Shown here one piece after another: positions 23,263 to 34,980 of a DNA stretch of 64,000 nt. The DNA is from Dioszegia crocea (Eukaryota > Basidiomycota > Tremellomycetes > Tremellales > Bulleribasidiaceae). Each line of letters begins with the position of its first letter. The stretch's first letter is position 1. The position numbers were made by a program, and so were the translations under genes. The DNA is taken from positions 1,091,213 to 1,155,212 of the forward strand of contig BCKK01000009.1 of NCBI GenBank assembly GCA_001600615.1. Direction: 5' to 3'. The notes beneath the pieces are model-generated. The model was not told the DNA's origin. It saw only the letters and a program-made list of their open reading frames with translations, and did not search any database.

Positions 23263-24941
23263 TTAGGCGGCGTGGCGAGCAGCGCGTCGCTTGTGTCCTA
23301 CCATGACCTCTCTCTTCTTGGATCCAGCAATGCACGAGTTGACTTGAGCGTCACATTGCGTGAGAGAGGACTGCAGCGTTAACTCAAACCATGTTAGCGG
23401 ACTCACTGCTACTTTCGCATTGGCGAGGCCGTTCGCCCAGTCTTTACATTTGTTCTGATCAGTGGTCAGTCTGAGCCCCGTAACTAAGAGCAGCAGACTT
23501 ACCATCTGGATCATACAGCTGTTATACTTTGCGTCTTTTTCGAAGTTGTAGCTGTTGCCGTTGACAATCCATTTCCCGCCAGTTTCTGCAGTATCAGCGT
23601 TTGCGAATGTGCAGAGTGGCGGATGTTGGGACATACTGGTTGTCGGAGGAGCTGGACCGCCAAGGGTACCACTGGAGACTGATTGAGTAACTGGTGTACT
23701 GGATTATCAGCGATACACAACGGTACTCTGTCGCTGAGCTTACGATGAAGCAGGTGCAGGTGGAGGAGGGACACCTTTTGACGAAGAGGTAGCGTGAGGA
23801 GTCGCCACCGACGACGGATCTGAGACTGGCCTTGTAGTACTGCCGACCGCCTTTGAGGTCGTGCTTGTCGAGGCAGCCGGAGTTATAATGGGTACAGAAG
23901 TAGATGACGAAGTAGGTGCAGGAGCAGCAGGAAGGGTCGAAACGCTGCCACTACCTCCATACACGGCCGGTCCAGGCGGGACGAACGCGGACTGATCTCC
24001 ATTGTAGATGTTCCAAGTTTTGAAATCCGGATTAACATTGTATGCCTGGGGGAACTTGACGGTATTGGTGGGTATGGCTGAGCCCGAGCTGAGTAGGTTG
24101 GCCTGGAAGCATACAGGGTAGACTTGGGGTGCGCCGGTCGTGTGCATCGCGAGGAGATCATGTCGGACGAGATAGTGCCTGTGGGATCAGCCCGTACGCC
24201 AAAAGTAGTCACAGACATGAACAGGGATCAAAGCTGAGGCACAGCCAACTTACCCCGGCATGAGATCTGATGGGATCTTGAATGACCAAGCTAACGTCGA
24301 GACGAGCGTTTCTGTAGGCCATTTCCCATCTGCAAAGCTAGCTTCGTCGATTTTGAACCAGTCAAGCGATTCGGCAGTTACGCCATTACAGGTCACTACA
24401 AGTCAGCCCGGGAATTCGGCTGGGCAGTATCAGACTCACTTCCAGGGCATCTAGCCATGTACTCTGTAATAGACCTTAATCATCAGCCTCAGTCTGGATC
24501 TTGAAGAAGAGTCGACGTACCTTTATGAGAATCAGGCCAGGTGTTCCAGTGCGCCGTGACTGTGCTTCCTGCCTCGACATCCCAAGTTTCCAGTCCTGAT
24601 CCAGGAGAGTTTCCACCGCAGGCAACAACACCAGTTGTCCAATCTGCAAAATCTAGTTGTCAGCTATCGTACTCCCGGGATTCATGAGTAAAGCTCTTAC
24701 CTTGATCGGTATTGATAGTTGGGCGCTCAGCGGTGGGACCGTATTGATGGATGCTGGACGGGTTGAAGCCTGCCTCCTTCATCCCGTTGATAATCCATGA
24801 TGTGACGTGTCCGTGGGCTGAGACGAGGTTGAAGCCAGCCAGAAGAACGACAAGGGCGGCAGATTGGATCTGGAGAGTTAGCAAGTTTGAGGTGAGTCGT
24901 GCGTTCGACGACATGTTAATTCTTTGACTTACGTTCAACAT
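23263..24941 (-). CDS. Secreted AA9 lytic polysaccharide monooxygenase 1 with C-terminal Cys module
   Basis: Ten exons sum to 401 codons (24933-24941, 24701-24869, 24521-24643, 24440-24463, 24254-24395, 23744-24178, 23637-23698, 23503-23585, 23407-23454, 23263-23370). A 21-residue signal peptide ends V-S-A before HGHVTSW, giving the N-terminal copper-binding His. The second His is in W-P-D-S-H-K and the axial Tyr in Q-V-Y-P-V-C. The family oxidatively cleaves cellulose or hemicellulose chains outside the cell. After the catalytic domain come a long Ser/Thr/Pro linker and a small module with W and four or five Cys (SCMIQMNKCKDW; TQCDAQVNSC). A basic tail (KKREVMVGHKRRAARHAA) closes the protein. 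Exon 4 uses an acceptor 11 bp downstream of the paralogous site; the usual site would break the frame. First of three tandem AA9 genes. Confidence 0.9.
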
Positions 24942-25746
24942 CTCGGCGAGGTATGTTTGTTGTGCTTTGCGAAAGATGTGATGGCGATACTGGAAGACTG
25001 GAAGGGGATAAGGAGTCTGGTTTCCAGTGTGAAATAGAGAAATTGGTACCAGTACGAGGTGAGTTTAGACTCTAGAGGGGAGGAGAGGGAAGACAAAGAA
25101 GGAAATGCCTCAATCAACCTCACCTCTATTCCTTTATTTGCCGCATTCTTTCACTTTACCCCTGAGTTGCGCGGAGCATTGCTTGCGGACCTATAATCAG
25201 CTTGGCCTTGACTACCAGGGTGTGAATGATGCCTTTGAAACACCTGCTCCTTGACGACAAGAGCCCAACCGGACCGCCGGGCCTGCCTTTGATTTAATTG
25301 TTTGATGAAGGTAGATATGGCAGTAGACGTCTTTCTGCATTCCCCATGATCTCGGTCTCAATCTGGAGAGCTTCCCTTGAAGGTGATGTGTTAGTCGATC
25401 AGACAGGATGTCAGTAACTTACTTGCTGTGAGTCCGGCGCGGCGATGTGGAGTCAGGTACCGATCCTAAAGATGAAACGCCCGTGCCTGAAATCGCTCAA
25501 AGGACCCACCATCCACAGGCACTCCTAAGATGAAACAAGGCCCAGTAGCTCTCTCTACCCAAAGATCAGTACGCTCGACTCGCGCACATCCCTCGATCCA
25601 GTCAGCATAATCATCAGTACCAGACTGCATATTGTTTTCCCTATACAATCCCTATTCACCGCCATAAAGTCCCGACACGACCATCGCACCAGATCTCCAG
25701 ATTTCTACATCATCCCTTAAATGTCCCCAATCCCCTCTATACACAG
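24942..25746. promoter_or_regulatory. LPMO 1 promoter / LPMO 2 3' region
   Basis: This 805 bp region contains AACCGGACCGCCGGG near 25266-25280 and GAGTCCGGCGCGG near 25429-25441. CT-rich sequence follows just before the LPMO 1 start. No coding exon is supported. Confidence 0.45.
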
Positions 25747-27088
25747 CTACCACTTTGGCAAAGCCCGCTTGGCGTGTCGCTCCATTACAGCACGCTTGGT
25801 ACTCCGATCCACCAGATGTCTCTTGACGCGGATCTTACACGTCTTTGCGGGTTTGACAGCGGGAGGTGTACCGGCGGCATTACTGGTCTATCAGCATTTA
25901 CTCCCGACTGAAAGTGAGGGAAGATTGGACTTACGGAGCGGCCACAGCAGAAGAAGCGGGCTGAGCGACGTAGACTGGTGCTGCAGGTGCCGATGGGGCG
26001 GGGGCAGGGGCAGGTGCCGGTTTGGGGGAAGGTGCAGGAGCGGGAGCAGCACCACCTCCACCGCCCGAATAGACAGCCGGTCCTGGAGGCACAAATTTGT
26101 CCTTATCATCTTGCCAATAGATGTTGAACCGCTTGAATGCGTCATTCATATTGTAGGCGTCAGGGAAACGGACGGTATTGCCTGGGTAGGCTGAACCAGA
26201 GGACTTGAGATTGGCTTGGAAGCAGACGGGGTAGAGTTGGGGGTGGGTCGGATCGTGCATTGACATGAGGTTGTGTCGGACGAGATAGGGTCTGGGGTTT
26301 CAGCATGAGTTTTGATTGTAGGTGGGGTTGTGCAAAAGATCGAAAGGTGGGATGGGTGAAGAGTTGTGGATGGGGCATAAGATGAAGAGTGAAAGAGTCA
26401 AACTTACCCTGGAGCTAAATCACCCGGAATTTTGAAAGACCATTCCAGACCTGATGTAATGGTCTCGGTTGGCCATTTACCATTAGAGTAAGTCGCCTCG
26501 GAGATCTTGAACCAGTCAAGCGAGTCGGCAGCTACGCCATTACAACTTGCTGATATCGTCAGCCATACTCTTGGGTAAAGCTCAAAAGGGACTACCCACA
26601 ACCAGGGCATCGAGCCATGTATTCAGTAACGGGACCTAGAATATCAGCTTTACTCTCCCTTAAATTGATGTTCAAGACTCACCTTTGTGTCCATAATCCC
26701 AGTTATTCCAACGGGCAGTGACGGTACTTCCCGCGTCCAAATCCCAAGTCTCCACTCCATTACCTGCTGACCATCCACCACATGCCACTTGGGCAGACAT
26801 GAAGTTTGCGACGAACCCTAAATCGTCAGCAAGAGGTAATAGTCAAGGTGTAGAGATAACATACCTTGATCAGAATTGTCGGTAGGCCGCTCTGCGGTTG
26901 ATCCGAATTGAGATACCCAACTTGGGTTAAACCCGGGCTTTTTTTGCCCGTTGATGGTCCATTCGGTTACGTGTCCGTGGGCTGAGACGAGGATGGGAGC
27001 GATTAGGAGGGTAAGAAGGGAAGTGGCTTGGATCTGGGATATCAGCGAAGGACTCTATGGGCAGAAGGAGTAGGCTTACGGTCAACAT
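25747..27088 (-). CDS. Secreted AA9 lytic polysaccharide monooxygenase 2
   Basis: Seven exons (27080-27088, 26865-27033, 26683-26817, 26600-26635, 26408-26549, 25935-26291, 25747-25882) sum to 328 codons. The signal peptide (21 residues, ending V-S-A) precedes HGHVTEW, which provides the mature N-terminal His. The second copper His is in W-D-Y-G-H-K-G-P-V and the Tyr in Q-L-Y-P-V-C. The catalytic domain ends near the P-P-G-P-A-V-Y-S-G motif. A Pro/Ala repeat (PAPAPSPKPAPAPAPAPS) links to a basic tail of about 40 residues, with KPAKTCKIRVKRH in it, instead of a cellulose-binding module. Expected role: extracellular copper-dependent oxidation of glycosidic bonds in cellulose. Exon positions match the other two AA9 genes, so these are tandem duplicates. 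Confidence 0.93.
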
Positions 27089-27949
27089 CTTGGGCTAGGG
27101 GTGGTTTCGTGATTTCTATATCTGATCGGTTTGGTCGACACAGTCGTTACGCGTTAGAACCAGAATGAAGGAGTGTATGTCGTCAGAAAAGAATGTGGGG
27201 TTGTCGAGCGTCAAGCCTGTCGTTGAGAGATAGAGATAGATGAGAGAGAGGGTTGAAGGAAAGGGAGAGAATGAAGAAATGCCTCAGTCAAGGACTAGGG
27301 ACAAGATGAAACGCGCACTCCTTGGACGTGACGGAAAAGGCTTGGCATTTCTCCCTCAGCTGTACCTATTCCTTTGAGACCCATACCCCTTTGCGTCCTC
27401 TAATCCCTCAGACAGTCGCACTGTACGAGGTAGGACTAGGCAGCGGCATAGAGGTCCTTCATGCTGCTCGCTATATAGGATGACATAGCGGGAGATCGGA
27501 GAACTGGAGGAGGAGGGATAAAGCGACGCGACGCGAGGTGGAGGTGGAGGTTCCTTTCGTTGACTTGGCATTCGTTTGAGGGTCAGTCACCCTTTTCGTC
27601 CCTGTCTCTGGCGTCTCTGGGGCACCATATCACCGAGGTATGGGTGAGGATGAGGATGTACAGGCAGTGCATCCACACCATGTTGAGCGATCGGCGAGCA
27701 AAGAGTAAGATGAGCCCTGGCAGCGCGAATTTCTCGCCTGAGGGAACAAGACGCGCTTCCGTCGGAACTTTCAGTCCAACTTACCCGAAGCGGCAGTTTA
27801 CGCTCCATACCTCGTTGCCTTCCGCAACCAGGACAGAGGACTAAGTCTCACATGTACATTGCTATAGCTATAAGAAAGATCCAATTACGCCAGCGTAACG
27901 GATCGCCCCAAAAGTACCACCAAGAATCCCTGCTCCAATTCGCCCTTCA
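27089..27949. promoter_or_regulatory. LPMO 2 promoter / LPMO 3 3' region
   Basis: This 861 bp gap lies between two same-strand AA9 genes. The open frames inside (for example 27356-27571 and 27560-27844) show no recognisable features. ATCGGTTTGGTCG near 27125-27137 carries a CGG half-site. Confidence 0.45.
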
Positions 27950-29273
27950 TCAAACTTCCGCGTGATACGCATCCAGTGCCCGCCTAGTATCCCTCCTCAG
28001 CCGGCGCTTCGAGCATGTCTTGGGCGGTTTGACGGCGGGGAATGGGATGATAGCTTCAGTTCTGGATATATCAGCTCTGACCCGCAAGGCAGAATAAGGG
28101 ACTTGCCCGGCTGAAGGCATCGAGGCGATAGGGGAAATGACGACCGGAGCAGTCGTAGAAGGAGCCGTAGGTGTAGTCGAAGCGGGAGTGGAGGAGGAGG
28201 CGGTAGAGTTCACGCTGATCGGTGTAGGGAGCGAGACAGGCGAGACAGCACCGCTAACGTACACCGGAGGGCCGGGAGGCGTGAACGCATTGAGGTCGAA
28301 ACCGTAGTACAAGTTCAAATCCTTAAATTGGGGATTGATCTCGTATGCCGCTGGGAACTTGACAGTTTGAGCAGGATGGGCGGAGCCGGAGCTCTTGAGG
28401 TTGGCTTGGAAACAGACTGGGTAGAATTGGGGTTCGTTAGGCGTGTGCATGGCGAGTAGGTCATGTCTGACAAGATAGGGTCTGGGGGTCAGCGCCTGAC
28501 CCGAATGTAGATTCAACACAGAGAATAGATTGTACAGAGTGGAGGGGGATGAGCAAGGTGGTGGAGGAAGACCTGACTTACCCTGGTGCGAGATCAGCGG
28601 GAATTTGGAAATCCCACTTGAGAGTCGCAGCTACATCCTGAGTTGGCCATCTACCATTGGCGTAATTGGCTTCTTGGATCTTGAACCAGTCAAGAGAGTC
28701 TGCAGCCACACCATCGCACGAAGCTGTCAGGTCAGCCTATCTCTGATAAGGGCAAGAATCAACTCACTGCCGGGACATCGAGCCATATACTCCGTAACGG
28801 GACCTGACACCATCAGCCAACCTTTAATTATAGCTTATGATAACTCACCCTGATGTCCATCAGGCCAAGTATTCCAATGAGCAGTCACAGTACTTCCCGC
28901 ATCCAAGTCCCAAGTCTCAACACCCGTCCCAGGTGAGTTCCCACCACACGCGACGATCCCAGATCTGAAGTCGGCCCAACCTAAATATCAGTCACATCCC
29001 TTACGGTTTAGAAAAGAGAATCACCTTGGTTTTTCTCGTCTGTGGGTCGCTGGGCCGTAGGGCCGTACTGCGGCGGGTAAGAGGGATTGAAGCCTGCTTT
29101 GGTTTGTCCGTTCACTGTCCAAGATGTGAGGTGGCCGTGCGCGTTAACGAGGGTTGAGGTGGATAGGAAAATGAGGAGGGAGATTGTTTGGATCTGACGG
29201 ATCAGCGCAGACTCGTCTTGGGTGGGCTGAGAGGGATGGTAGGGTGGATGAAGACTAGACTGACGTTCAACAT
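27950..29273 (-). CDS. Secreted AA9 lytic polysaccharide monooxygenase 3
   Basis: Exons 29265-29273, 29025-29193, 28849-28980, 28768-28803, 28582-28723, 28107-28481 and 27950-28061 sum to 325 codons. A signal peptide ending V-N-A precedes HGHLTSW, so the mature protein begins with the copper His. The second His is in W-P-D-G-H-Q-G-P-V and the Tyr in Q-F-Y-P-V-C. A Ser/Thr-rich linker (about 70 residues) leads to a basic tail (AVKPPKTCSKRRLRRDTRRA). The intron at 28062-28106 has a GC donor (GCAAGT) with branch GCTGAT. It is 45 nt long and stop-free, so retention would add 15 residues in frame. Predicted activity is extracellular oxidation of cellulose. Third of the tandem set. Confidence 0.92.
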
Positions 29274-30196
29274 CTTTAGGCGGAGGTCTGATGAGATGGC
29301 TATGAAGGTTGGATGAGGGAATTCGACACGGTCGAAGTGAGTTGAAAGGGTAAAAAAGAACGAGTAGATAAAGAATGTCGTGGGTGTAAAGAGCGTGAGT
29401 GTGAGTGAGAGGAAGCAATAAGGGCGGAGGGGTGAAGAATGATAAGTAGGAGAGAGATGAGGGACAAAGAGCCGATATTGGAAGTTGAAAAACAATTGCC
29501 TCACTGGTGTTGATCTGAAACATTACCGTCCTTTACAAACACACACAACCTTGTTTCAAGGGGGACCTTCCCACTCGTGCTTCCCCTTCAGCCTGCCATT
29601 CATGCATGTATCGCCTAGCTTCAGCGATACCATATCGTACGGAGTCAAGCTCAGGCAGCTCATACTCCCCATGTCCATGTCTGGACGTAACTCGAGAATT
29701 TTCGAAGATCGAAAAGCGGATCAAGATCGCGCGGAGGCTTATCACCTGCTTCAGGCCTCATTGGTGAGTCTATCGATCCAGTATGGGGTCTGATTTGTCG
29801 TATACGAGACTCCCGGTACGCTCAGGACGTCGTAGTGCCATCCTCCTCATGGAGTTGGATTGCATCGATAGAATGTGGACAGATATCATGTTGACTGGAC
29901 TGAAACTGAAGGTACTTAAGAGGGCGGAAGGGGGATTTTGCGGGGTCCCATTCCTCTGCTTCCGCCGGAACTTCCGGAGCTTGACTTGCGGTTCTCGGCC
30001 GGAGCCCGGATAAACCTCCTCCACCATTGATTGACATTTCAAGCCGAGAAGAGAAATCTGCAACAACGATGGGGGTGGAGTATGGCGTTCGACATTCACA
30101 CTGTATATACTGATTGACTGATTCAACTGCGGCTCGTTATTGTGTATAGCTTCTTCTTTCAACACCCCAAAAACCACGGACATTCCTCGATAAGCC
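29274..30196. promoter_or_regulatory. Divergent promoter, LPMO 3 / monocarboxylate-type transporter
   Basis: This 923 bp region includes a dense run of CGG/CCG triplets around 29958-30008 (CTTCCGCCGGAACTTCCGG and CGGTTCTCGGCCGGAGCCCGG). These could serve as zinc-cluster sites. No coding exon is supported. Confidence 0.45.
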
Positions 30197-32509
30197 ATGA
30201 CAACCCACTCGACCTCAAACGCAGCACCATCGCGTCCAACTACATCCGGCACCGCGATGCTCTCCCCCTTACAGCGTCAAACATCCCTGACGGATCCCGC
30301 AGCTCTTGTTGTGGCCTTTCCCGAGCTAGAGCGGGGCATGTCGGCATCATCTAGCAAGTCGCGTTCGAGTCGACAAAAGGGCGCCCAAGCTCAAACAGGG
30401 TCGGCAAGGAGGGCGTCGGCTATCTCCGAAGCGGAAGAGAGAAGTCGGAGCAGTGAAGAGAAAACGGGCGGAGTAGGTGGGGATGAGGAGAAGGGGAGTG
30501 GGTCGAGTGATGGGGATTTAGAGCAAAGAGAGGAAATTACATTTCCGGATGGTGGGAAAGCTGCTTGGCTTGTGGTGTTTGGTAAGTCTGTGCCGGCCTT
30601 GTGGCCTAGGTTCGGATTGATTGTTGATCAATTTCAGGAGGATTCTGGACTGTGTTCTGCGGGTTTGGTCTGGCGAGTACAATTGGCGCATTTCAAACGC
30701 TATACAGAAGTACATTCTTGATTTCCTATACAGAGTAAGTCAGGGATATACTTTCCCAATCCCCCCGCCTACACCTCTCGATGACAAAGCTGATAGCCAC
30801 GCAGAAGCCAAATCGCCTGGATAGCTAGTGTCCAATCTGTAAGTCTTCCCCATCCTCAAGCTCTCGCACAAAGCGCTAATTCCAGTTCCTCACATTCGGC
30901 CTCTCATGCTTCACCGGCGCGCTATTTGATAAATACGGCCATCGACCCCTTATATTCTCTGGCGCAGTCTGTCTTACTCTAGGCTTTTGCATGCTCAGTT
31001 TATGTTCGGAGTATTATCAGCTTATGCTGGTTCATGCGACCTTACTACCGGCGGGGTGTAACTTGATGTAAGCCGTTTCTTGTCTTGCAGAGTGGTCAAG
31101 AGCTAATTCGATAGGTTCATGTGCCCCATTGCGGTCGTTGGACAGTGGTTCCAGAAACGTAGAGGGTTGGCATTGTACGTCCACCCTATCCCTTCGTGAT
31201 TCGTGATACACCTTTAGTCGCGCTGACCCAACAGCGGCCTAATGAGCACCGGCTCTTCCCTCGGTTCAGTCGTCTGGCCTCTCCTCCTCGCTAACCTCCC
31301 ATCAAGAAGTACGTCATCTCCCCCTTCCCACCTCCGAGTGATCTATGCTTATAATCAAGTTGGTTTCGGTTGGACTTGTCGCCTCATGGCCCTCATTTGC
31401 GCAATATGCGGTACACTCGCCTTCTTCTTACTCAAAACTCGACTTCCACCTAAACCCGCTGGGACCTTCTTCTACTTTAAGGCGTTTAAAAGTATCCAGT
31501 ATATCTGCGTTGTACTCAACTTCATCGTGAGTTTCGTCTCTATTCAAGAGAGGCCGATCTGGATTTGAATTATCAGAGGGACTGAAGTGATTCTTGTCTA
31601 GACATGAAGAACCTTGCTGATGTAGCAGTGCTTTGGTTTTGCCTTTTTTGCCTTCTTGACATTTATCGGAACATACGGTCAACTAGCTGGTCTAGGTTCA
31701 TTAGCGCCTTACCTCCTGTAAGTCTTTCCCCTTTCATTCTCACTACAAAACAAACGATACCAGCCCTCCTTTTTCGCGTACAGACCCAAGCTGACACACG
31801 CAGCATCATCCAAAACGGCACCTCCGTCATCGGTCGCCTAGGCTCCGGTATCCTAGCCGACAAGATTGGTACATACAATACCAACATTATCGGGAACTTC
31901 ACATTCGTCGTCGCCTACTTCTGCTGGTTGGCCGTTAAGAATACAACGACTGGTTTACTGGTCGTCACTGTTATTATTGGGATTGCGGGAGGGAGCTTTG
32001 TGTGTCTTCAGCCGCCCATGGCGGTTATGACGGCGACGGATATGAGGTATGGCGGGACTATGATGGGTCAGGCTTTGTGTGAGTTTTGGTCTGTTCCTTT
32101 CGGATGGGCTCATGGGTTGGTTTGAGAAATGGGGGAAATTAGGGAAATTGAGTAGGAGGATCATGTGAAGCAGGCTCGTCCTGAGCTTACTTCTTCTGCC
32201 TGTCTCACTTCCTCCCCCCCTCCTTCACTGTCTATTCCCCGCTTCCGCCTTCCCCCACCTCACATCCCCTAATACCGTCTCACTCCACTGCCCAACCTGA
32301 ATGTAGCTGATATGCCAGTCGTCATGGCCTTTGCCCAACTAGCTTGCGGACCCTCCTTCGGCGCCCTCATAGGCTCAGGCACCACCACCGAGCGCTTTGA
32401 CTCATTCTACAAGGGCATCGTGCTCTGTGCTTGTCTGTCCCTAGTGGGCGCATCGACAATTCTGGTGGCTAGGTGGGATAGGGAACGCAAGCTCTGGGCA
32501 AAGGCGTAA
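30197..32509 (+). CDS. MFS monocarboxylate-permease-type transporter
   Basis: A long polar Ser-rich N-terminus (about 115 residues) is followed by FPDGGKAAWLVVFGG and G-F-W-T-V-F-C-G-F-G-L, the opening of fungal MCT/MCH-type proteins. Exon 1 is 30197-30581 and exon 2 is 30638-30734. Later exons give SQIAWIASVQSFLTFG, F-D-K-Y-G-H-R-P between helices, WFQKRRGLA, VGFGWTCRLMALICAICG, ADKIGTYNTNIIGNFTFV and GPSFGALIGSG, ending at 32509. Twelve membrane helices are expected. The family moves monocarboxylates or related small molecules across the plasma membrane; several fungal members have other substrates, so the cargo is unknown. In this block it might export or import an acid from sugar oxidation, but that is speculation. 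Confidence 0.85.
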
Positions 32510-33154
32510 AGGTTTGGATCTCATGCAGGAAATCATCAGCTGCTGTGAGGAAATCGCTAAACTTGAACCCTCTGACACATTGAGATGGTTTCATCACCGT
32601 CATGATACAGCGGGAAACACAGGAGCTACAGTGGGAAGACAATACAGGGAGCTTGAGTCTGATAAGAAGAGACTACGACACAGTGAAGGGTGATGTCCAG
32701 GTCCGAGGAGCGCGTATCGTACGGGCAGTATCGTCAGTCTCTAAGATCACAGCGTGGACACATCTCGGACCCTCGGCGTCAGGCAAATATCTCGGCTGTA
32801 GTCCTCTCGTTTGAGCCGAACGCGCAAGTTCCCAAAATAGTATCGTGTCTCCTTAGTAGATCCGACGACATTGGTCAAAAGAGACCTCCACTGGACTTCC
32901 ACGGCTAAAAACGGCTGATAGTCACCGCTGTAAAGAGATCTGCACACCGGGGTACTCCATCACGGGGCCCAGGTCAGGCACGTAATGTCCGACGAAAGTC
33001 CGAGGCATTGCCCATCTATCGTCCGGTCATACATCATGCATCAGATGGTGATCATGCTCATAAGTGGGCTGAGTTTGACATGTCTGCCCAGTGCTTCTGC
33101 ATCCGTTCGCTACATCCGTTCGCTACTCGCTCCAAACTCAATCAATAAAAACGA
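32510..33154. promoter_or_regulatory. Promoter region of secreted hydrolase
   Basis: This 645 bp region has GTCCGA at 32701-32706, 32987-32992 and 32998-33003. The last lies in AAAGTCCGAGG, the same 11-mer as at 23027-23037 upstream of beta-glucosidase 2. No exon is supported. Confidence 0.45.
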
Positions 33155-34521
33155 ATGATGCTGTGGTTCCTTCCTACGCTCTTCTTACTCTCGGCGTGTC
33201 AAGCGTAAGTCCTCGATTATGGCTATACCGATTTGATCTTGCTGACCTTGCCACAGCTCACCAGTGCTCGTCGAGAGAGGTTCTGCGACTGATGCTTATA
33301 ATGGCTCAGTGACTCGATGGGAGTGGGTAAGTTGCCGTCGACTCCGCTGAGCAAACACACAGCTGATCGACCTGCAGTCCGCTCAGCCTGGATACCTGGA
33401 TGGACAGGATAACGGCCGCTACCTCAACGTCAGCGGAGTTCCCATCTGGTATACCACCTATGGCTGCGAGGATTCTGACCTCACCCCTGTTCTCTTCTTA
33501 CACGGTGGGACGGGGAATGTGAGTCCTCCTCAGATCTGTTGGGGTTTTTAATTAACTCTCAGGGAAACCAAATGTACAATCAGGCGAACGCTATAGCCAA
33601 GACCCGCAGGGTCATTGTGCAAGAGTGAGTACTGTGAACCTTTGCCGTGCTCACTCCGCTGATGAGCAGTACGCGCGGCCAAGGTCGTAGTCCCTATCAA
33701 GGTTTCACCGAATTCCACTACGATGATATGGCCAGGGACGGTGAGTGTTCGCGCTTGGCTCTATGCTAAGGGACAGCTTATGCGCTCATCAATTTCTTGA
33801 ACCTCTCCAAGGTTGCCGTCGTAGGGTGGTCAGATGGAGCCATCACAGGTGAGTCGCCGACTCTCCACGAGCCGAACTGATTAAATCAGGCTTGAACCTC
33901 GCTATGAATTACACCGATCGTATTGAGCGAGTCTTCGCACATGGTCCGAACCCGCAGTACAATACCTCCCAGCCTGGTCTCAAAGACCCCATCATCAACT
34001 CCAAGGATGGCTCTCTGGGTTCGACAAAGGCTGAGAACGGTACGACATTTTCCATCAACGGACTGGGTCTCGGCAGACGAAACAACATCGTCGGTAGTCC
34101 CGGCGCTCCCTATACCTGCGACCATCTCAGTCCACTCCCCAGCAGATGCGCCGATATGAAGAAGGCCGTCCTGAACATGTGGCTTTCCGAACCGGCTTGG
34201 GGCCCAGATGCCTTTGCGAAGATCAAGTGTCCAACATGGGTTGTGGATGGGGATCATGAGTGAGTAACCCGTCAATCAACAAGCTGAATTCGTTAGTCGG
34301 TCTGTACCCAGAAACCAGGTCGATGCGATCACTGCTTGGACACCTTACGCTGGTCAGCTTTTGCTTCCCCAAGTCGGGCACGCAGGTCAGTAAGAAGCAG
34401 GATTTATATGTAGGCACAGCCACTGACAGCCTCAGCACTCTTGCAGGATCCCAAGTTCTTCAACTTCGCTGTCGAGTACTTCCTCGATCAAAAGTATGAT
34501 GGTCCGCTTCCGTACTATTAG
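33155..34521 (+). CDS. Secreted alpha/beta hydrolase
   Basis: The first exon encodes a short hydrophobic signal peptide (MMLWFLPTLFLLSACQA). Nine exons give a protein with the alpha/beta hydrolase pattern: V-L-F-L-H-G-G-T-G-N (oxyanion loop), T-R-G-Q-G-R-S, the nucleophile elbow V-V-G-W-S-D-G, an acid candidate in W-V-V-D-G-D-H-E, and the His in Q-V-G-H-A. N-glycosylation sequons are present. The layout resembles proline iminopeptidases and related epoxide or ester hydrolases, but the substrate cannot be named. Secretion and position next to AA9 genes suggest action on plant-derived esters or peptides; this is inference. It is convergent with regulator 2. Confidence 0.85.
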
Positions 34522-34980
34522 TCAGTGAGGGGATGGGAAGGGGGCCTTGAGTCTGTTGTAGGGGACGCGGCAGCTGGGTCATAGTGAACCATGACTGAAG
34601 CAATTTATAATGAACGAATGCAAGCGTAGTGCGAGATATCTCTGAATAAACCACTACATGCAAAAAGGAGCCTGCCCTATCCAGGTGCAAGCATCATCAG
34701 TTTGTTGCAGCCCTGTCCTCCATCTCACAAGAGCTAGCGGCTGATAGTTCTCCATGAAACAGCCGGAGACCTGGTGAAACGCACATGCCTCCACGATTCA
34801 GCTGCCTGAAAGCACGAATGCAAGAGACCGAAACAGAGCCTAAGCATGCCGTTCGAAAAACTGACATCTCCTCGAGCGTGTCTCGTGCAGGACGTATCAC
34901 GCATATTGGGAAGATGTAGGTACCGGTGTGCATGATCTGTCTGGCGACTATGTGGGAATCGGAACCACTGAACAGACCTG
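34522..34980. other. Convergent intergenic region, hydrolase / regulator 2
   Basis: This 459 bp spacer between facing 3' ends contains nothing recognisable. Confidence 0.5.

Noticed and set aside
23383..23406. 24-bp intron GTGAGT...TTTGAG in LPMO 1
   Set aside because: Too short. The 36-bp version ending at GCTGCAG (23371-23406) keeps the frame and fits the genome's intron sizes.
27356..27844. Open frames between LPMO 2 and LPMO 3
   Set aside because: Short, overlapping on both strands, with no recognisable content.
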